From: Dryas octopetala
Lineage: Eukaryota; Streptophyta; Magnoliopsida; Rosales; Rosaceae
Assembly: GCA_963921425.1 (NCBI GenBank)
Contig: OY992833.1
Span: 27,142,698-27,206,697, forward strand
Direction of reading: 5' to 3'
Length of the DNA: 64,000 nucleotides
The notes under the pieces were generated by a model that had not been told where the DNA came from, searched no databases, and saw only the letters and a program-made list of their open reading frames with translations. Of the stretch, positions 36,329-51,079 are shown in pieces. Position numbers and translations under genes: made by a program. Numbering within the stretch: the first letter of the stretch is position 1; every line of letters starts with the position of its first letter.

Positions 36329-37977
36329 AAAAGAAAAAGAAAAACCTGTTTCCAAGCAGATTATGAAGTCTGATAATGAGGTCTTCTTCTTGGTCAGAAA
36401 AATGGCCGCGTTTCACATTTGGGCTCAGATAGTTCACCCACCTCAATCTGCAGCTCTTTCCACTCCTCTTTAACTCTATTATATATACATATCATAAATC
36501 ATATATATTCACAAAACAAGCGAATTAACATTTAATTTGTTTGCTTCTACATTACTGCATAGTACATATATATAATATATATCTTTAATAATCCGGCCTT
36601 ACCCGTCATGAGCTTAGGAATGCGGTTCCAGTGGCCTCTTCCATGTGCCCTTACGTACTCTAGCAGAATCCTATCCTCCTCCTCCGTCCATAACCTTTTC
36701 TTGTACTCATTTTTCGCTTCCATTTTCCTACACAGAAACAGATCGATCGAAGGCCAGAGGGGTTCGATCGCCGTGAGTGAGGTATATACTAAGCTCTTGG
36801 ACTCGAGCTTGTATTTATATATGAACAGGTTAGCCTGTTTGGCTGTTTCCATATAACTTCATTTCCAGAAAGCTTGGCAGTACCACTGCGTGACCCATTA
36901 TGACATAATTTTATGAGCCAAGTAGAAGTCGTTTGTATTCTTATTAATTAATTGGGTTTGTCGGCATTGTAACCGGAGAGCATTGATTTTCATGACTACT
37001 TAATTATTGTTAATTAATTATATTATAGTAGGTAACTAGGCATTGACCCATGTAGCATGCATGATGCATCCAATACCCACTCAATTAACACGAAGACCAA
37101 CAACCAACCACGCTTTAATTTCCAATGGGTACAAATTCAATTCAATGCCTACATCAATGCCATTCTTCTTCAAAGTTCCAAGTTTCCAACTTCACCGCAA
37201 CATGTTCTTCCCTGTAGCCCTTTCCGTTAATATTAATGATATGAAATGCCTCTTTGAGACTTTTCAACCTTGTATTTTGAATTATAAAACAATAATATTA
37301 AATTTCTTATTTGTCAGGCAGATTTGGGAGGATTTTATTTATTTTATTTTTATCATAAGAAGATATTGTACGACCGTTACTATGTAACGTAATCATTTCA
37401 CATTTTATAATATAGGTAGATGACGGATTTATATTTTTAAAATATAATATTAATAATGTTCACTCATATTATGATTTATAAATTTAGTACACCATGTAAC
37501 GGTATTACGATTATATGGACTAATTTTTCGTTTAATTACCTCTTTTCCAATGGCTTTGGGGTACTCACTGTTAAAATTCCTCAAATAATAATGTTCATTG
37601 TGAATAAACAAGTCACGAGTGCGTGATAGCTAGATTGTAAGTGTATGTTGCCCCGTAGCACAGCACATATATATATATGTTTGTTTCCAAAACTTGAGAG
37701 TGCATATATGCATGGCCGGGTAATTAATTATAAATTCCTTGTTCGATCAAATAATTGGACCTGTGGTAAATGTAATTATTGTACTAGCTAGGATCGACAA
37801 AGTGACAAACCTGCCTGCCCTTCAATCAAAGGCATTTCAATCATGGGGCACCGCACATTATTATGTTATTGTTTTCTATCTCTCCACAAACAGTCAAAAC
37901 ACATAAGTGTACGTTGGTCCACACTAGAATTTAAGTTTCTTTATTTAACCTTCTGTCTTTCATAGCTACCTAATTTC
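36329..37977 (-). repeat. Second copy of the MYB 5' half and upstream region
   Basis: This segment is near-identical (a few percent difference by eye) to 31890-33040 plus 35642-36128, in the same order and orientation. The only large difference is the 2.6-kb Pack-MULE present in the left copy. The shared part begins within MYB intron 2 and ends exactly where the left contig runs into the gap. Confidence 0.9.
36346..36723 (-). CDS. R2R3-MYB copy B, exons 1 and 2 intact, exon 3 missing at the assembly gap
   Basis: Exon 1 is 36723-36603 (40 codons plus one base) and exon 2 is 36475-36346. Together they encode residues 1-83 of a WER/GL1-like MYB in an open frame starting [17 protein letters not shown]. 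The R2 repeat is unusual: its second tryptophan spacing is 20 residues (W32 to W53) instead of 19, the first redox Cys of KRCGKSC is Ser45, and the Gly before LKR is Glu41. R3 begins [24 protein letters not shown]. The third exon should lie beyond 36346 in the gap; copy A supplies its likely sequence. Partial by assembly and not by visible mutation. Confidence 0.8.
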
Positions 37978-37985
37978 TTAGACTA

Positions 37986-39045
37986 TATACCATAGTCCTT
38001 CTAAAACCATCCACATTAATTTAGCTTAACACAATAACACCTCTTTGGCAATCAACCACTCCACCGATCTTTGACAAAAGTCAGAATTATAACCTCGGAA
38101 TAGGAGAGAGAGCTAGCTAGTACCTCAAAACTTAATGAGTTAATTAATTGAACCTAAATCTTGCTTGTACATATATACATTAAATGTTGTTCAAACAATT
38201 TGGTAGCTAGCCACTAGCTAGCCAGACTATATTGACTGTTCAGTATTTATACTCTGCTGTCTGGACATATATACATTGATTAATTACCATGATGATCAAT
38301 GATATATGAAACTACTGGTGTCCAGAGAATAATTTCTCGTAAAACTGGAGATATTTTGCCACCTTATGATACAAACATACAGTGATCGAGTACGTACTGT
38401 ATTAATCGATCACAGTCAATCGATCTGATGCCTATATAAGTTTTGACGCACCCAAAGATATCTATATATGTACAAAAGGAGCGCGCTGAGAGTACAAGTT
38501 TCTTTCCTACGTACAATTAATAACACCCCAGATTAAACTGAAGTTTCTTTGCTTTTACCTTAATTTGGATACGAAATACGAAAACAAGACCATTTTTACT
38601 TTCGGACACACATGAAAAATAATAATTTATTAATCCAGTACATACTACGTACCATCTGATGCCTGATGGACACTTTTTTTTTTTTTTTTTTTTTGTAAGT
38701 AGGTGTTTCTGTGTTGGCTTGGAGGACTTGCTAGGTAATATATATTAATTAGGTAGGTATGCGAAGGAGTACATAAATTAAAGGGCATTACATTTAACAC
38801 CAACCAACTGTGCAAATGGGGATAATGAATTACTGTATGTTTCAGATGCGTCAGCGGCATAGCAGCAACAGCTTGCGTACATACGTACATATGTTTTTCA
38901 CTTGAAAATCAGCAATCCAATTTATCATGCATACATACGTACTGGGCTACCCAGTTTGGGGACCAATGTGGTTGCAACCAGAAGCGATCAATATTGTCAA
39001 AGTAACACCATCCATCACATGCAGTGAATTAATTCTCATTGGACA
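37986..39045. other. Intergenic; nothing recognised
   Basis: Upstream side of the MYB locus. It contains a T-run (38674-38694) and several copies of TACGTAC/GATCGAT-like short palindromes. No gene supported. Confidence 0.5.
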
Positions 39046-40479
39046 CACTACTAGAAAAATGGGTATTGAGCACAAATTAAAGGACACATATATAGTTTTG
39101 TGATATTTTTTTCATTGAACACAAATGGCAGTTGATACGTGCTTTATAATTTTTTGGCATACTTGATTTGTGCCACCTATATGTGTCCTCTCATAATGGA
39201 CACAAATTTTGTGCCTAAATTCATATGTAAAAAAACTCATGTAACATCTGTATCAGGCTGATATAACCACCCGATAACATGAATATATTATTTGTGCTTG
39301 TAGGTGGACACAAAAGTGCTCATTTGTGCCCAATTAAATATTTAATGAGATTAATTGATTGAACATTACACTGCCCAATTCAAGACTATCCCTCTGTCTT
39401 CCTCTCTCTCCCTCTCTCTCTCTCTCGCTCTCCCTGTCTCTTTCTATCCATTTCTCTCTCTTTCTACCTCCCTTCGTCACCGGACCACTGTTGGTGCCCG
39501 ACGATGGAATCGACCTCTAGCAGCGGGAGGGGCATCGACGGTGGATTGGGGTATGGTGAGTGGGTTGGGTGGGGGTGGGTTTGTTTATGTAATTTCATTT
39601 TTTTGTCTTTTTTAATTATTTCTTTTGGTTGGATGTGTTTGTTTGTTTGTTTTTTTTTTTTTTTTCACTCATAGTTATGTTGGATGTTTTTGCAGGTTAG
39701 GAGAAGGTGATACATTCACAGGTGGCCGATTGGGAATATTTGATAAAGAAGAAGATGATGTTCTTGTTGATGTTTGTGGGTTTGGTTGCCAATTTTTTAT
39801 TTTCTTCATATCTTTGAGTTCTTCAATATTAAAGCAAGATTCGAAAGAAGTTTAGAGCTTGGCTTGGCTGCAAGTTTTAGTTTTATGGGTTTGTGAAAGA
39901 GAGAGAAAGAGAGCTTCACATACATGGGGAATTATGATGATTTCTTGTGTTGCCATCTAGTGGTGCACTCATAGATTTGAAGAATTTGATTGTATTTATT
40001 TTGGTGTTAAGATATTTTGGTTGTTTGATAGTTTTGAATTCAATGAATAATAAAAATTTTATATTTTTTGTATAATTTTTATATAAACAGTACTATAATT
40101 GTATGACAAATCTAAAATTTGTTGTACATAAGTACATACCAATATTGTTTTTTATTTTTTTATTAAAATACATTCTTTGGGCACAAATTTATATTTGAGC
40201 CATATGAGTTTAAATGTCATGTCACATGGACTGTGAAGAGTCTGAAGACTGTTTCACTGTCAGAACGGAGGCACAAAAAGGTATAAGCATTTGTGCCTAT
40301 GCGTTTGACACAGAACATTTAATTGTGCTTTATTCACAGCGAAAACGTTAATTGCGGAAACAAATATGAATTTAGTGGCTGTGCTGTTACTAATGTTAAA
40401 AGAGCAAAATTATTTGTGCTTTTCTTGGTCAAGGGGCACAAATATTACTCTATGCCCAGAGCCGATTTTTCTAGTAGTA
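39046..40479. mobile_element. Non-autonomous CACTA (EnSpm) element, 1,434 bp
   Basis: It starts CACTACTAGAAAAAT and ends ATTTTTCTAGTAGTA (last base changed from the usual G). The 3-bp target duplication ACA lies on each side (39043-39045, 40480-40482). Many subterminal copies of a (G)GGCACAAAT / ATTTGTGCC(C) motif in both orientations are typical of CACTA ends. The centre (about 39380-39860) looks gene-derived: a CT-rich leader, a GC-rich stretch, and a CAG|GTTAGGAG-like junction near 39695, but I do not recognise the product. No transposase. Confidence 0.85.
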
Positions 40480-40852
40480 ACACATATGGCTTCAAGGCTA
40501 AATCTCAAAATCATTGTACTCGTTTAGCTGTAAATGTTGCCCATGTTTAACACACAAAAAATAGAGGAGAGAGAGAGATAGAGGAGAGAGAGAGAGAGAG
40601 ATCCAGAGCGAGAGACAAAAAGACTTGGGTATGTGTTGATTTCTTTCCACTCGTTTGGCTGTGTATATTGATCGAATCACCGAATGCAATGAAAGTAGAG
40701 AAATGCTATATATTCTCATTCAACTTTATTTTTTATTATTCTTATTCCACATAAGAGTCTTATGATCATAACCATTTATTTTTTAAACTAGTATTTAAAA
40801 ATTATTTATGTAAAAAATTAAATAAATCAAAAATTATTTGGTTATGTAACGA

Positions 40853-41043
40853 CAATAATGCTAGTTGTCCCACATTTTTTTTCCCACATTTGTATCCCAC
40901 CTGATGTGTCATTACTTTACTGGAAGGGTATTTCCTTTTTCTTTTTTAGGTTTTATTTTTTAATTTGTAGTGTCCAATGTATGAATGCCATGTAAGATGG
41001 TATGAAATTGTGGTATAAAAATGTGGTAAGTGTAGCATTACTG
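40853..41043. mobile_element. Inner MITE 1, 191 bp, exact 9-bp duplication
   Basis: Ends CAATAATGCTA and TAGCATTACTG; exact 9-bp repeat ATGTAACGA at 40844-40852 and 41044-41052. The same family is found at 55341-55532. Confidence 0.85.
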
Positions 41044-41062
41044 ATGTAACGATTATTAAATA

Positions 41063-41470
41063 GGCTTAATTGTGTTTTTACCACCAAAAATTTACATTGA
41101 TTCTCACTTTACCACCCAGAACTTTATTTGTCCCACTTTACCACCCAAAGTTTACATTGATTCCCACTTTACCACCCAGAAATTTATTTGTCCCACTTTA
41201 CCACCCAAAGTTTACATTGATTCCCACTTTACCTCCCAAAACTATTTTTCGTGTCCCAATTAACATTTTTCCGTCTATTCTGTCACTCTAGATTCAGGGG
41301 GTAAAGTAGGAATCAATGTAAACTTTGGGTGGTAAAGTGGGACAGATAAAGTTCTGGGTGGTAAAGTGAGAATCAATGTAAACTTTGGGTGGTAAAGTGA
41401 AACAAATAAAGTTCTGGGTGGTAAAGTGGAAATCACCCCAAACTTTGGGTGGTAAAAACACAATTAAGCC
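41063..41470. mobile_element. Inner MITE 2, 408 bp hairpin, exact 9-bp duplication
   Basis: Ends GGCTTAATTGTG and CACAATTAAGCC; exact 9-bp repeat TATTAAATA at 41054-41062 and 41471-41479. Each arm has 4-5 tandem units of a TTTACCACCCA(A/G)A motif alternating with TTTACATTGATTCCCAC, so it is both a long palindrome and a tandem array. The open frames with repeated LPP(K/R) residues are by-products of the array. Confidence 0.9.
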
Positions 41471-41664
41471 TATTAAATAAACTGACAATTGTGGTAATAA
41501 TTAGACAACCGTCTTATTTGATAACAATTACATAATTAAATAATTTTCAATTGGGTTAATTTTACAAAATTAGTTTTTAAAAAGTGATCTAAAAAATAAA
41601 TAGTTTTAATAATGAGACTAGACTGCTTGTGAAGAGAAAGTAGCTATCATTTCTCATAAAAGTA

Positions 41665-42199
41665 ATGTATTTACACTTTTGGGCCCAGAACAAATGTGGA
41701 ATGAGTTATTAGAAGCCCACTTCAAACGACACAAGTTTGGTTTGTAATTCCAGGTCCCATCTGAAGGGGCCTAGACCGCAATCACAGGCCCAAGCTGAAA
41801 TGCATGAGAAGAGCCTAGATGTTGCAAAGTTTATACATAAGGTGATTCTGGGCTTTTGAGCAAAAACAAGGTGATTCTGGACCTTATAATGACATTTTAG
41901 ATGTTAGAGATTCTACTGTCAATTTGTCCCGCAAAAAGAAAAGGGAATAAAAAAAACAACACGGGAATTAATTTTCTCCAATTATCCATTAATCCTCTTT
42001 ATCTTGTCCTCAAATTGAATTTAGATATACCTAGAGTTTAAGGTTGCATGTTAGATTCCTGCACTGGTAAAGAGCATATCTACTTATTCTCCAATGTTAT
42101 ACATACAAAAGTACATTCAAGTGTCTGTCACTCGTATTATATAGAGAGAACAACATAAATATGTACTGCAAAAATTGACCAACTTTTTTCTTTTCCTTC
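41665..42199. other. 3' flank of the oxidoreductase gene
   Basis: Spacer up to the stop codon at 42200 (minus strand); the right part should be its 3' untranslated region. No other gene seen. Confidence 0.45.
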
Positions 42200-45395
<3,196 letters not shown>

Positions 45396-46875
45396 ATGGC
45401 GGAATCGAAACAAGGATTGAGGAAACCAGTATTCACCAAGGTTGCCCAGCTTCGTCCAAGCACCTCTGGGCACACTCTCACCGTAAAGGTTGTTAGTACT
45501 AAGATGGTATTGCAGAAGGGCCGTGCCGATGGTCCTCAAGTACGCCAAATGCGAATTGCTGAATGCTTGGTTGGCGATGAAACTGGAATGATTGTCTTTA
45601 CAGCTAGAAACGATCAAGGTGTGTATATCTACTTTAAATCTTACTCACAAAATCCAACGACCGCTAATCAAATCCCCAGAAAGTTTCTTTTTTGAATAAA
45701 TGTCAGATCTTAGATTTTGATCTAATAGTCGGTAGACATAAATTTTCATCTTCATTGCTAATTAGGAGATCACAAGTGATATAATATATGTGTGTTTCTG
45801 TAATCTAATAGTCGGTAGGCATGAATTCTCATGTTCATGGGTGACTGGGAGATCATGACTGATGTAACATATGTGTGCATGTGTGTGTGCGTGTTAACCA
45901 TAATTACATATCTTGTGTTGAGCCTGATATATCAGTTTTCTTTTAATTCTTTCCATTTATATGCTCCCTTTCTCCCTCCTGTGGTTTACAGTCTTTACGA
46001 ATATTTTCTCTTGATTAGATATCTTAGGCTCTTGTTCAGGTACTGGTCAATGTTATTATTTTCATTTTTTGGGTTCCAAACCTTGAGTCTTAGTTTAGAA
46101 GGTCTCAGACTCTTGGGTGTTTCAGGAGGTTTCTTGGTGACTGACTGACCAGTCATTGCTTGTATCGTTTTTTATTTGAATTCATAATTGCTGTTTTAAT
46201 GTGATCTGGAATTGTAAATGTAGTAGCTGAAATTGACGGGTGAGGCAATGCTATAGTACCTTATTTAGTTGGACAAGATGATATCAAGTGAAATGGTGCT
46301 TTGGTCCAGGGTAGCAAATCTGATAACAATATAATTCAAATATTGGAACTGAATGTTCCAGAACATGGTTTTTATAATTTTCTCAATTTACATGCGTTGT
46401 CTTAATAAGAAAGAATAGAGACAACACTGAAATAAGATGTGCAGGATCAACCTTCCTGTAATGTCTGAGTAGAAGTGAGCATCTGGTTCAAAACCAATTA
46501 TTTTTGCTAGTTTCAGCCAAACCAATCATTTTCAGTTTTATCTAAACCAATTGGCCTTGCAATTGAGCCAATCAAATCCACTATTTCATTGGATCGACTA
46601 GTTTTATCTTTGGGTTTTTTGGTTTATGTGACTAGCAAATTCAAGAGCAAAGCCCAAATAAAAGACTTAACATTGGCTCACTTTAGGGAATATCTCTTAA
46701 AGGAGCCTAAAAAGGGAAATCCTGACCTAATACATTGAACAGTGAAATTGGGTGACTGCAGGGAAGCAATGAAAGAAATGGCATCTAGAAAATTGAGAGA
46801 AAAGGTTACAAAATTAGACATTTTTTGTTACCAAAGCAAACCTAGATAGAATAGTTGGATAGTTGTATGCTAGAA

Positions 46876-46933
<58 letters not shown>

Positions 46934-47412
46934 AGAAATCTTTCTGGAGGCTTGTCCAAAGAAGAAGTTAAGTGGTAAGTGACAGTAAAAGAATGGCAGA
47001 GATGCCAAAGATATTTGAGCTTAGGATAAAATTTGATAGCTGGAATGTGATTTAGTCCAGCGAGTTTACTGAAGAGGGAATAAAATCTAATTTTATTTGT
47101 ATATTTTAACATCGTTCAGTTTGATTTTTCTGGTTTGCATCATTGGTCATGGAAGACCGCCTGCATTATATGTATGTAAATTTCTGGTTATTGATTCATT
47201 CGATTTGATGGTGTTGTGTAGTGGATTTGATGAAAGAGGGTTGTACTGTAACCCTGCGTAATGCCAAAATTGACATGTTTAAAGGATCGATGAGGCTTGC
47301 CGTGGACAAGTGGGGCCGTGTTGAAGTTGCTGAACCTGCCAGTTTTACGGTGAAGGAAGATAACAACCTCTCACTCATTGAGTATGAACTTGTGAATGTT
47401 GTTGAAGAGTGA
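45396..47412 (+). CDS. Small OB-fold nucleic-acid-binding protein (At4g28440-like), 2 coding exons
   Basis: Exons 45396-45618 and 47222-47412; 137 residues. After a short MAESKQGLRKPVF lead the chain forms one OB-fold of the RPA/SOSS-B type: repeated strands TLTVKVVSTKMVL, RIAECLVGDETGMIVFTARNDQ, GCTVTLRNAKIDMFKGSMRLAVDKWGRVEVAE, and a C-terminal SLIEYELVNVVEE. Proteins like this bind single-stranded nucleic acid; the plant family is annotated as 'uncharacterised protein At4g28440-like'. The ATG at 45396 is preferred because it follows the leader-intron acceptor and the homologous proteins begin here; the frame is open further upstream. AATAAA occurs at 47457-47462 shortly after the stop. Intron 1603 bases. 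Confidence 0.88.
45720..45877. repeat. Tandem duplication (~83-bp period) in the OB-fold gene intron
   Basis: ATCTAATAGTCGGTAGACAT at about 45720 recurs as ATCTAATAGTCGGTAGGCAT at about 45803. Homology extends through GGAGATCA and ATATGTGTG in each copy. Confidence 0.75.
46880..46932. repeat. (GA)n microsatellite in the OB-fold gene intron
   Basis: Uninterrupted GA dinucleotide run of about 26 units. Confidence 0.95.
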
Positions 47413-50400
47413 CATTTCTGGACAGAGTTCAGTTCTCTACTCATCTTTTAACCCAGAATAAAAACAAATCCATCGAAGAAAAGTTCTGTTATATGGGGCA
47501 TCTAATCTCCAAAATGTCTTGAAAGTTCACTTTTAGGTAGAAAAACTCTTGAAGCTAGTACTACCCAAGTCGTTTCTTACCTTTGCAGCAAGTTGTGTGG
47601 GACCTTTAGTTGGACTGCCAAATAGATGGTGATGGCTGTAAGTTGATGAAGATGAGGGGAGCTGGCTTTTGGATTTGGCTTTGTCTGTTTACTATCTATT
47701 TATTTTTGGTAAGTACATATGAGATTATATTATGAAATGTGTCTAATACTTTTTGTAAGTCAGTAAGATTTTGCTCCCATCTTCATTTTAGTTTTCTTAT
47801 GCGGAATTTTGTCTACATTTGTACATCTGAAAATGCCTTGGTAGAGATTGATCAAGAGCTGAAGTCCTAACATTTTCCTCTACTAAATTTGTGTGATTAG
47901 GATAACCCATACCATGTCTAGGTCATTTTAAGATAAAAGGATCATTTATGAGCTTGGCAACATTCTTTTCGAGGTTGAGAGATTTTCACCGTTTTCAAAA
48001 TTGCCCGCACAGCACGACAATCGTTGGATTGCTTGATTATCATTATCATCCTACTAGGCTATTAGCGTTAAACCTTAATGCAGAAGTTTAAACTGCACTT
48101 CCAAGGTTGCCAACTTCTAGTCACCCATTTTATAATTTGCTTGCTCTTCCTCTTTTGGGAGGCAGTTAAGCCAACCATCAGTCCCAGCAGATGTTAAGCA
48201 TTAAACTAATATTATTTTGTCGGAGGAAGTAGGTGGATCACTCGTTAAATATGCCATTAGCTTAACATAAATTTGTTTAAGGCTCTCGGAGTGTGAGCTT
48301 AAGGTTCTTAATACATTCATTGCAAGACAAAATTTGACAATAGTTCCAAAGAGAAGAAACCATAGCTAATAGCTTATCCATTCTGATTCGATTGTGCAAT
48401 CTGTACCTGCCCTTGAGGCAGTGGTTTTAGTTATACACAAACAAGATTCGTGGATTACAAATAAGTGGAATATGGGTTGCCCAACTGGGTGTGGGAACAC
48501 TGGGATGTCCTACTCACTCTCACATGCAGTCTTCTACTCATCTTTGTCCTTGTGTTAGTGGAACTCCGGCTCCATACGTTATAATGCCATTAAAACTAGT
48601 GAAAGGACCACCCTACATGACCCATAAATATAATTAAAAACAAAAGCATCAACCTAGTCTACCTAGATGAATGAAGACATGAGTGTATGGCATTACGATT
48701 GACTGACGTCACATGAATATATGTTGAGTTTCAAAGATGGGGTGAAGTTAAATCAATCTAAGGACTGTTTGATACTCATGATGTTTAGAAGATTTATCCA
48801 TTGTTGTTCTCACCATCGGTTTTGGTCAAATGTGTTGTCAAGCTGCCACTAACGATTTACACAGAATCATGTTTGAATTTGCGGCTCTGAATCACAACCA
48901 GAGAAGATAGATTAGTGGATATTTAGCAAGAGATCATTTCTCCGCTCTGGTGCTAAATCCTTATCTAATTAGAAGATTAAGAAAAAAATACTTGCAGCCT
49001 TGAGTGATGGAAATTATATGATCATATTGTATAGATAGTGTCGAGTAGTTACCTCTGAATTATTGTACCTGCCAGTTAGCAAGTTTCTGTTATCTCTTTT
49101 CGATTTTGCACTTGCTGTTCTGAGTGCTTTTCGATCGAATACAAGCCATTCCCTACTTGGTGTGTGCTCATATGACTATGTGGTAGTGCGCACATGTTTA
49201 TAATTTTCTTCAAACCAAAATCTTGTAGGTAATGATATATAGTGGGCTTTTTATCACTCAAGGGACCAATGATTCATTATCCCATTGGTCCATTGAGTTC
49301 ATGCACTAGAAAATCACATTTAGCAAACTCAATATCTTATTTTTCATAACTATGTCTCAAATCCCAAATGCAGATTCATCTAAAAAGTTCCTAACCCTTT
49401 GTTGGAACGCACAATGTAAAAGCTATCTACATCTACATTGCATTATTGTATCATATTTTAATGTTTTTTCAGTGATCCCCCCCCCCCCCCCCCCCCCTTT
49501 AGTTTTAGGCACTGTGATGTGAAATTTCTCCTACCCTCTTTCTCTTTATGCTTTGTAAACATATCATGCAAAGAGTTGTCAACTTGTTTTCTTTATGAGC
49601 ACAAAAGTTGGCTCTGTTTCTGAGATCACTGCATTTGTGGAAACAGATCAATAAGAGATCATACATAAAAAGTACATGCATGCAAATTCGAAAAACAACC
49701 CGTGTTCACTCCCAATCCATATAAGATGAAAATTATGACATACATACATGTCAAACCAATATTGGTGATGAGCATTTTATAAATTCTGGGATTTACATGA
49801 TTTTGGCACATGAAAATCATTTGAGGATATTTCTCAGTGGAATTTTATGACACCATGATGATCATCATCTAGTCTTTTTCTCTCACATTGCTTTGATAAA
49901 ATCTGTTAGTAGTGGCTGGACAAAAGCAACTTGGTCTTGGATGCACAATTCTTGTTAAAATTGGCAAGGAAGGATGCTTTTGCTTACAGACTCTTCAGTC
50001 AAGCCTCGAAAGCATAATTTGGTCCTGATAAAAAAGAAAAAGAAAAAGAAAAGAGTGGTTGATTATTGTCTTTTTCAATAGCTTTAATTCTTTAGAAAAA
50101 AGGAGAGTAACTTACTGAGATACTCTGCTACAAGAGAAAAAATTAAAAAACAATATCGTTATATATGTGGGCGCAGGTATTGTAGTAGTTGGTAGAATCT
50201 TACTAAATATGACTGCAAGCTTGACTCTAAACACATTTCAATGAGTTGTTTCTCTGCCTAAAATGGCTGTCCATGTGGGAGCACATGAGGTTAAGACTTT
50301 TGAGTCGTTTGAGATCCAAATCATGAGCTCTCTCTCTCTCTCCTTAATTTTCATCCATACAATTGGTCTGTTCTTTTGTAATTGTAATGGTTGATGAAGG

Positions 50401-50654
50401 GGGTTGCTTTTATGATCAATCTTTTATTGGAACTATCTGAATTGTCAGCCACAGTGAGAAACATCTTTTAATTAATTGTTATTATGCAGCAAGTTGATCA
50501 CATTGCTCAGCCCAATTGTAGTCTGCAATGTAATTTTATATGATTGTCACTGAACAAACAGAGGTCAACCATTTTAAATAAAAATGGTTTCACTGTGATT
50601 TGGCCTATACAAGATTAATTTAGGAGATTTGCGTGCCTCAGATTCCCTGCATGT
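47413..50654. other. Intergenic; no gene recognised
   Basis: About 3.2 kb after the OB-fold gene with no supported coding exon or RNA gene. A homopolymer of 21 C lies at 49477-49497. Short frames here lack domains and splice context. Confidence 0.5.
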
Positions 50655-50675
50655 TGTGTGTGTGTGTGTGTGTTG

Positions 50676-50724
<49 letters not shown>
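50655..50724. repeat. Compound (GT)n-(GA)n microsatellite
   Basis: A GT run (50655-50673) followed by a short G-rich link and a GA run (50678-50724). Confidence 0.95.
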
Positions 50725-50729
<5 letters not shown>

Positions 50730-50832
50730 ATGTTTCATATTAATATCTGAACCATTGAACATGGCATGTGGATTAATCATAGACTCGTAGGCAATATGCA
50801 TGCATATCTAGTTAAATGAATAGTTGGGAGTC

Positions 50833-51064
50833 TCAAAGCTAGCTCGAAGGAAGATGTGTCCACAGGACTGAGTTTCTCACCCACCATCTTCTATTGTTGG
50901 AGTTCTTCTTTCTGATGGACTTCCTTCTGATTAGCTCGTATATAGAATTCTTTGTATAGCTGTAGTTAATTGTAGTTGATTTGTTTTTTTATTGTCATTT
51001 TGTCTTCTCTTATAGTTGGTTTTTTGTGAAATGAAATGTTCTTTGGCCAAAAAAAAAAAAAAAA
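50833..51064 (+). mobile_element. Retroposon with tail TTTGGCC(A)n, 232 bp, 15-bp target duplication
   Basis: An exact direct repeat GAATAGTTGGGAGTC (50818-50832 and 51065-51079) flanks a non-coding segment ending GTTCTTTGGCC plus about 16 A. The middle reads like a messenger 3' end (TTTGTTTTTTTATTGTCATTTTG), so it is either a SINE or a truncated retrocopy. It is the longest carrier of the GGCC(A)n tail seen in the window and may represent the source family of the tail-only insertions. Confidence 0.8.
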
Positions 51065-51079
51065 GAATAGTTGGGAGTC

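Larger units (their letters stand above)
40698..41655. mobile_element. Outer MULE-type MITE holding two further MITEs
   Basis: The ends GAGAAATGCTATATATTCTC and the right end TAGCTATCATTTCTC are imperfect inverted repeats. The flanks ATGAAAGTA (40689-40697) and ATAAAAGTA (41656-41664) form a 9-bp duplication with one mismatch. Without the two inner insertions the element would be about 340 bp, close to its relative at 29833-30188. Confidence 0.75.

Noticed and set aside
36111-36446. Frames running through the N block
   Set aside because: They contain only unknown residues across the gap; only the MYB exon part (to 36346) is real.
41070-41488. Open frames with repeated LPP-type residues on both strands; also resembles a CRISPR-like array
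   Set aside because: They come from the tandem and inverted units of a MITE with a clear 9-bp target duplication; a nuclear plant genome has no CRISPR.
46814-47112. Leu/Ser-repeat frames
   Set aside because: They are translations of the (GA)n microsatellite.
49300-50600. Search for tRNA or known miRNA genes
   Set aside because: No tRNA B-box with a matching cloverleaf and no mature miRNA I know was found by eye here or elsewhere in the window.
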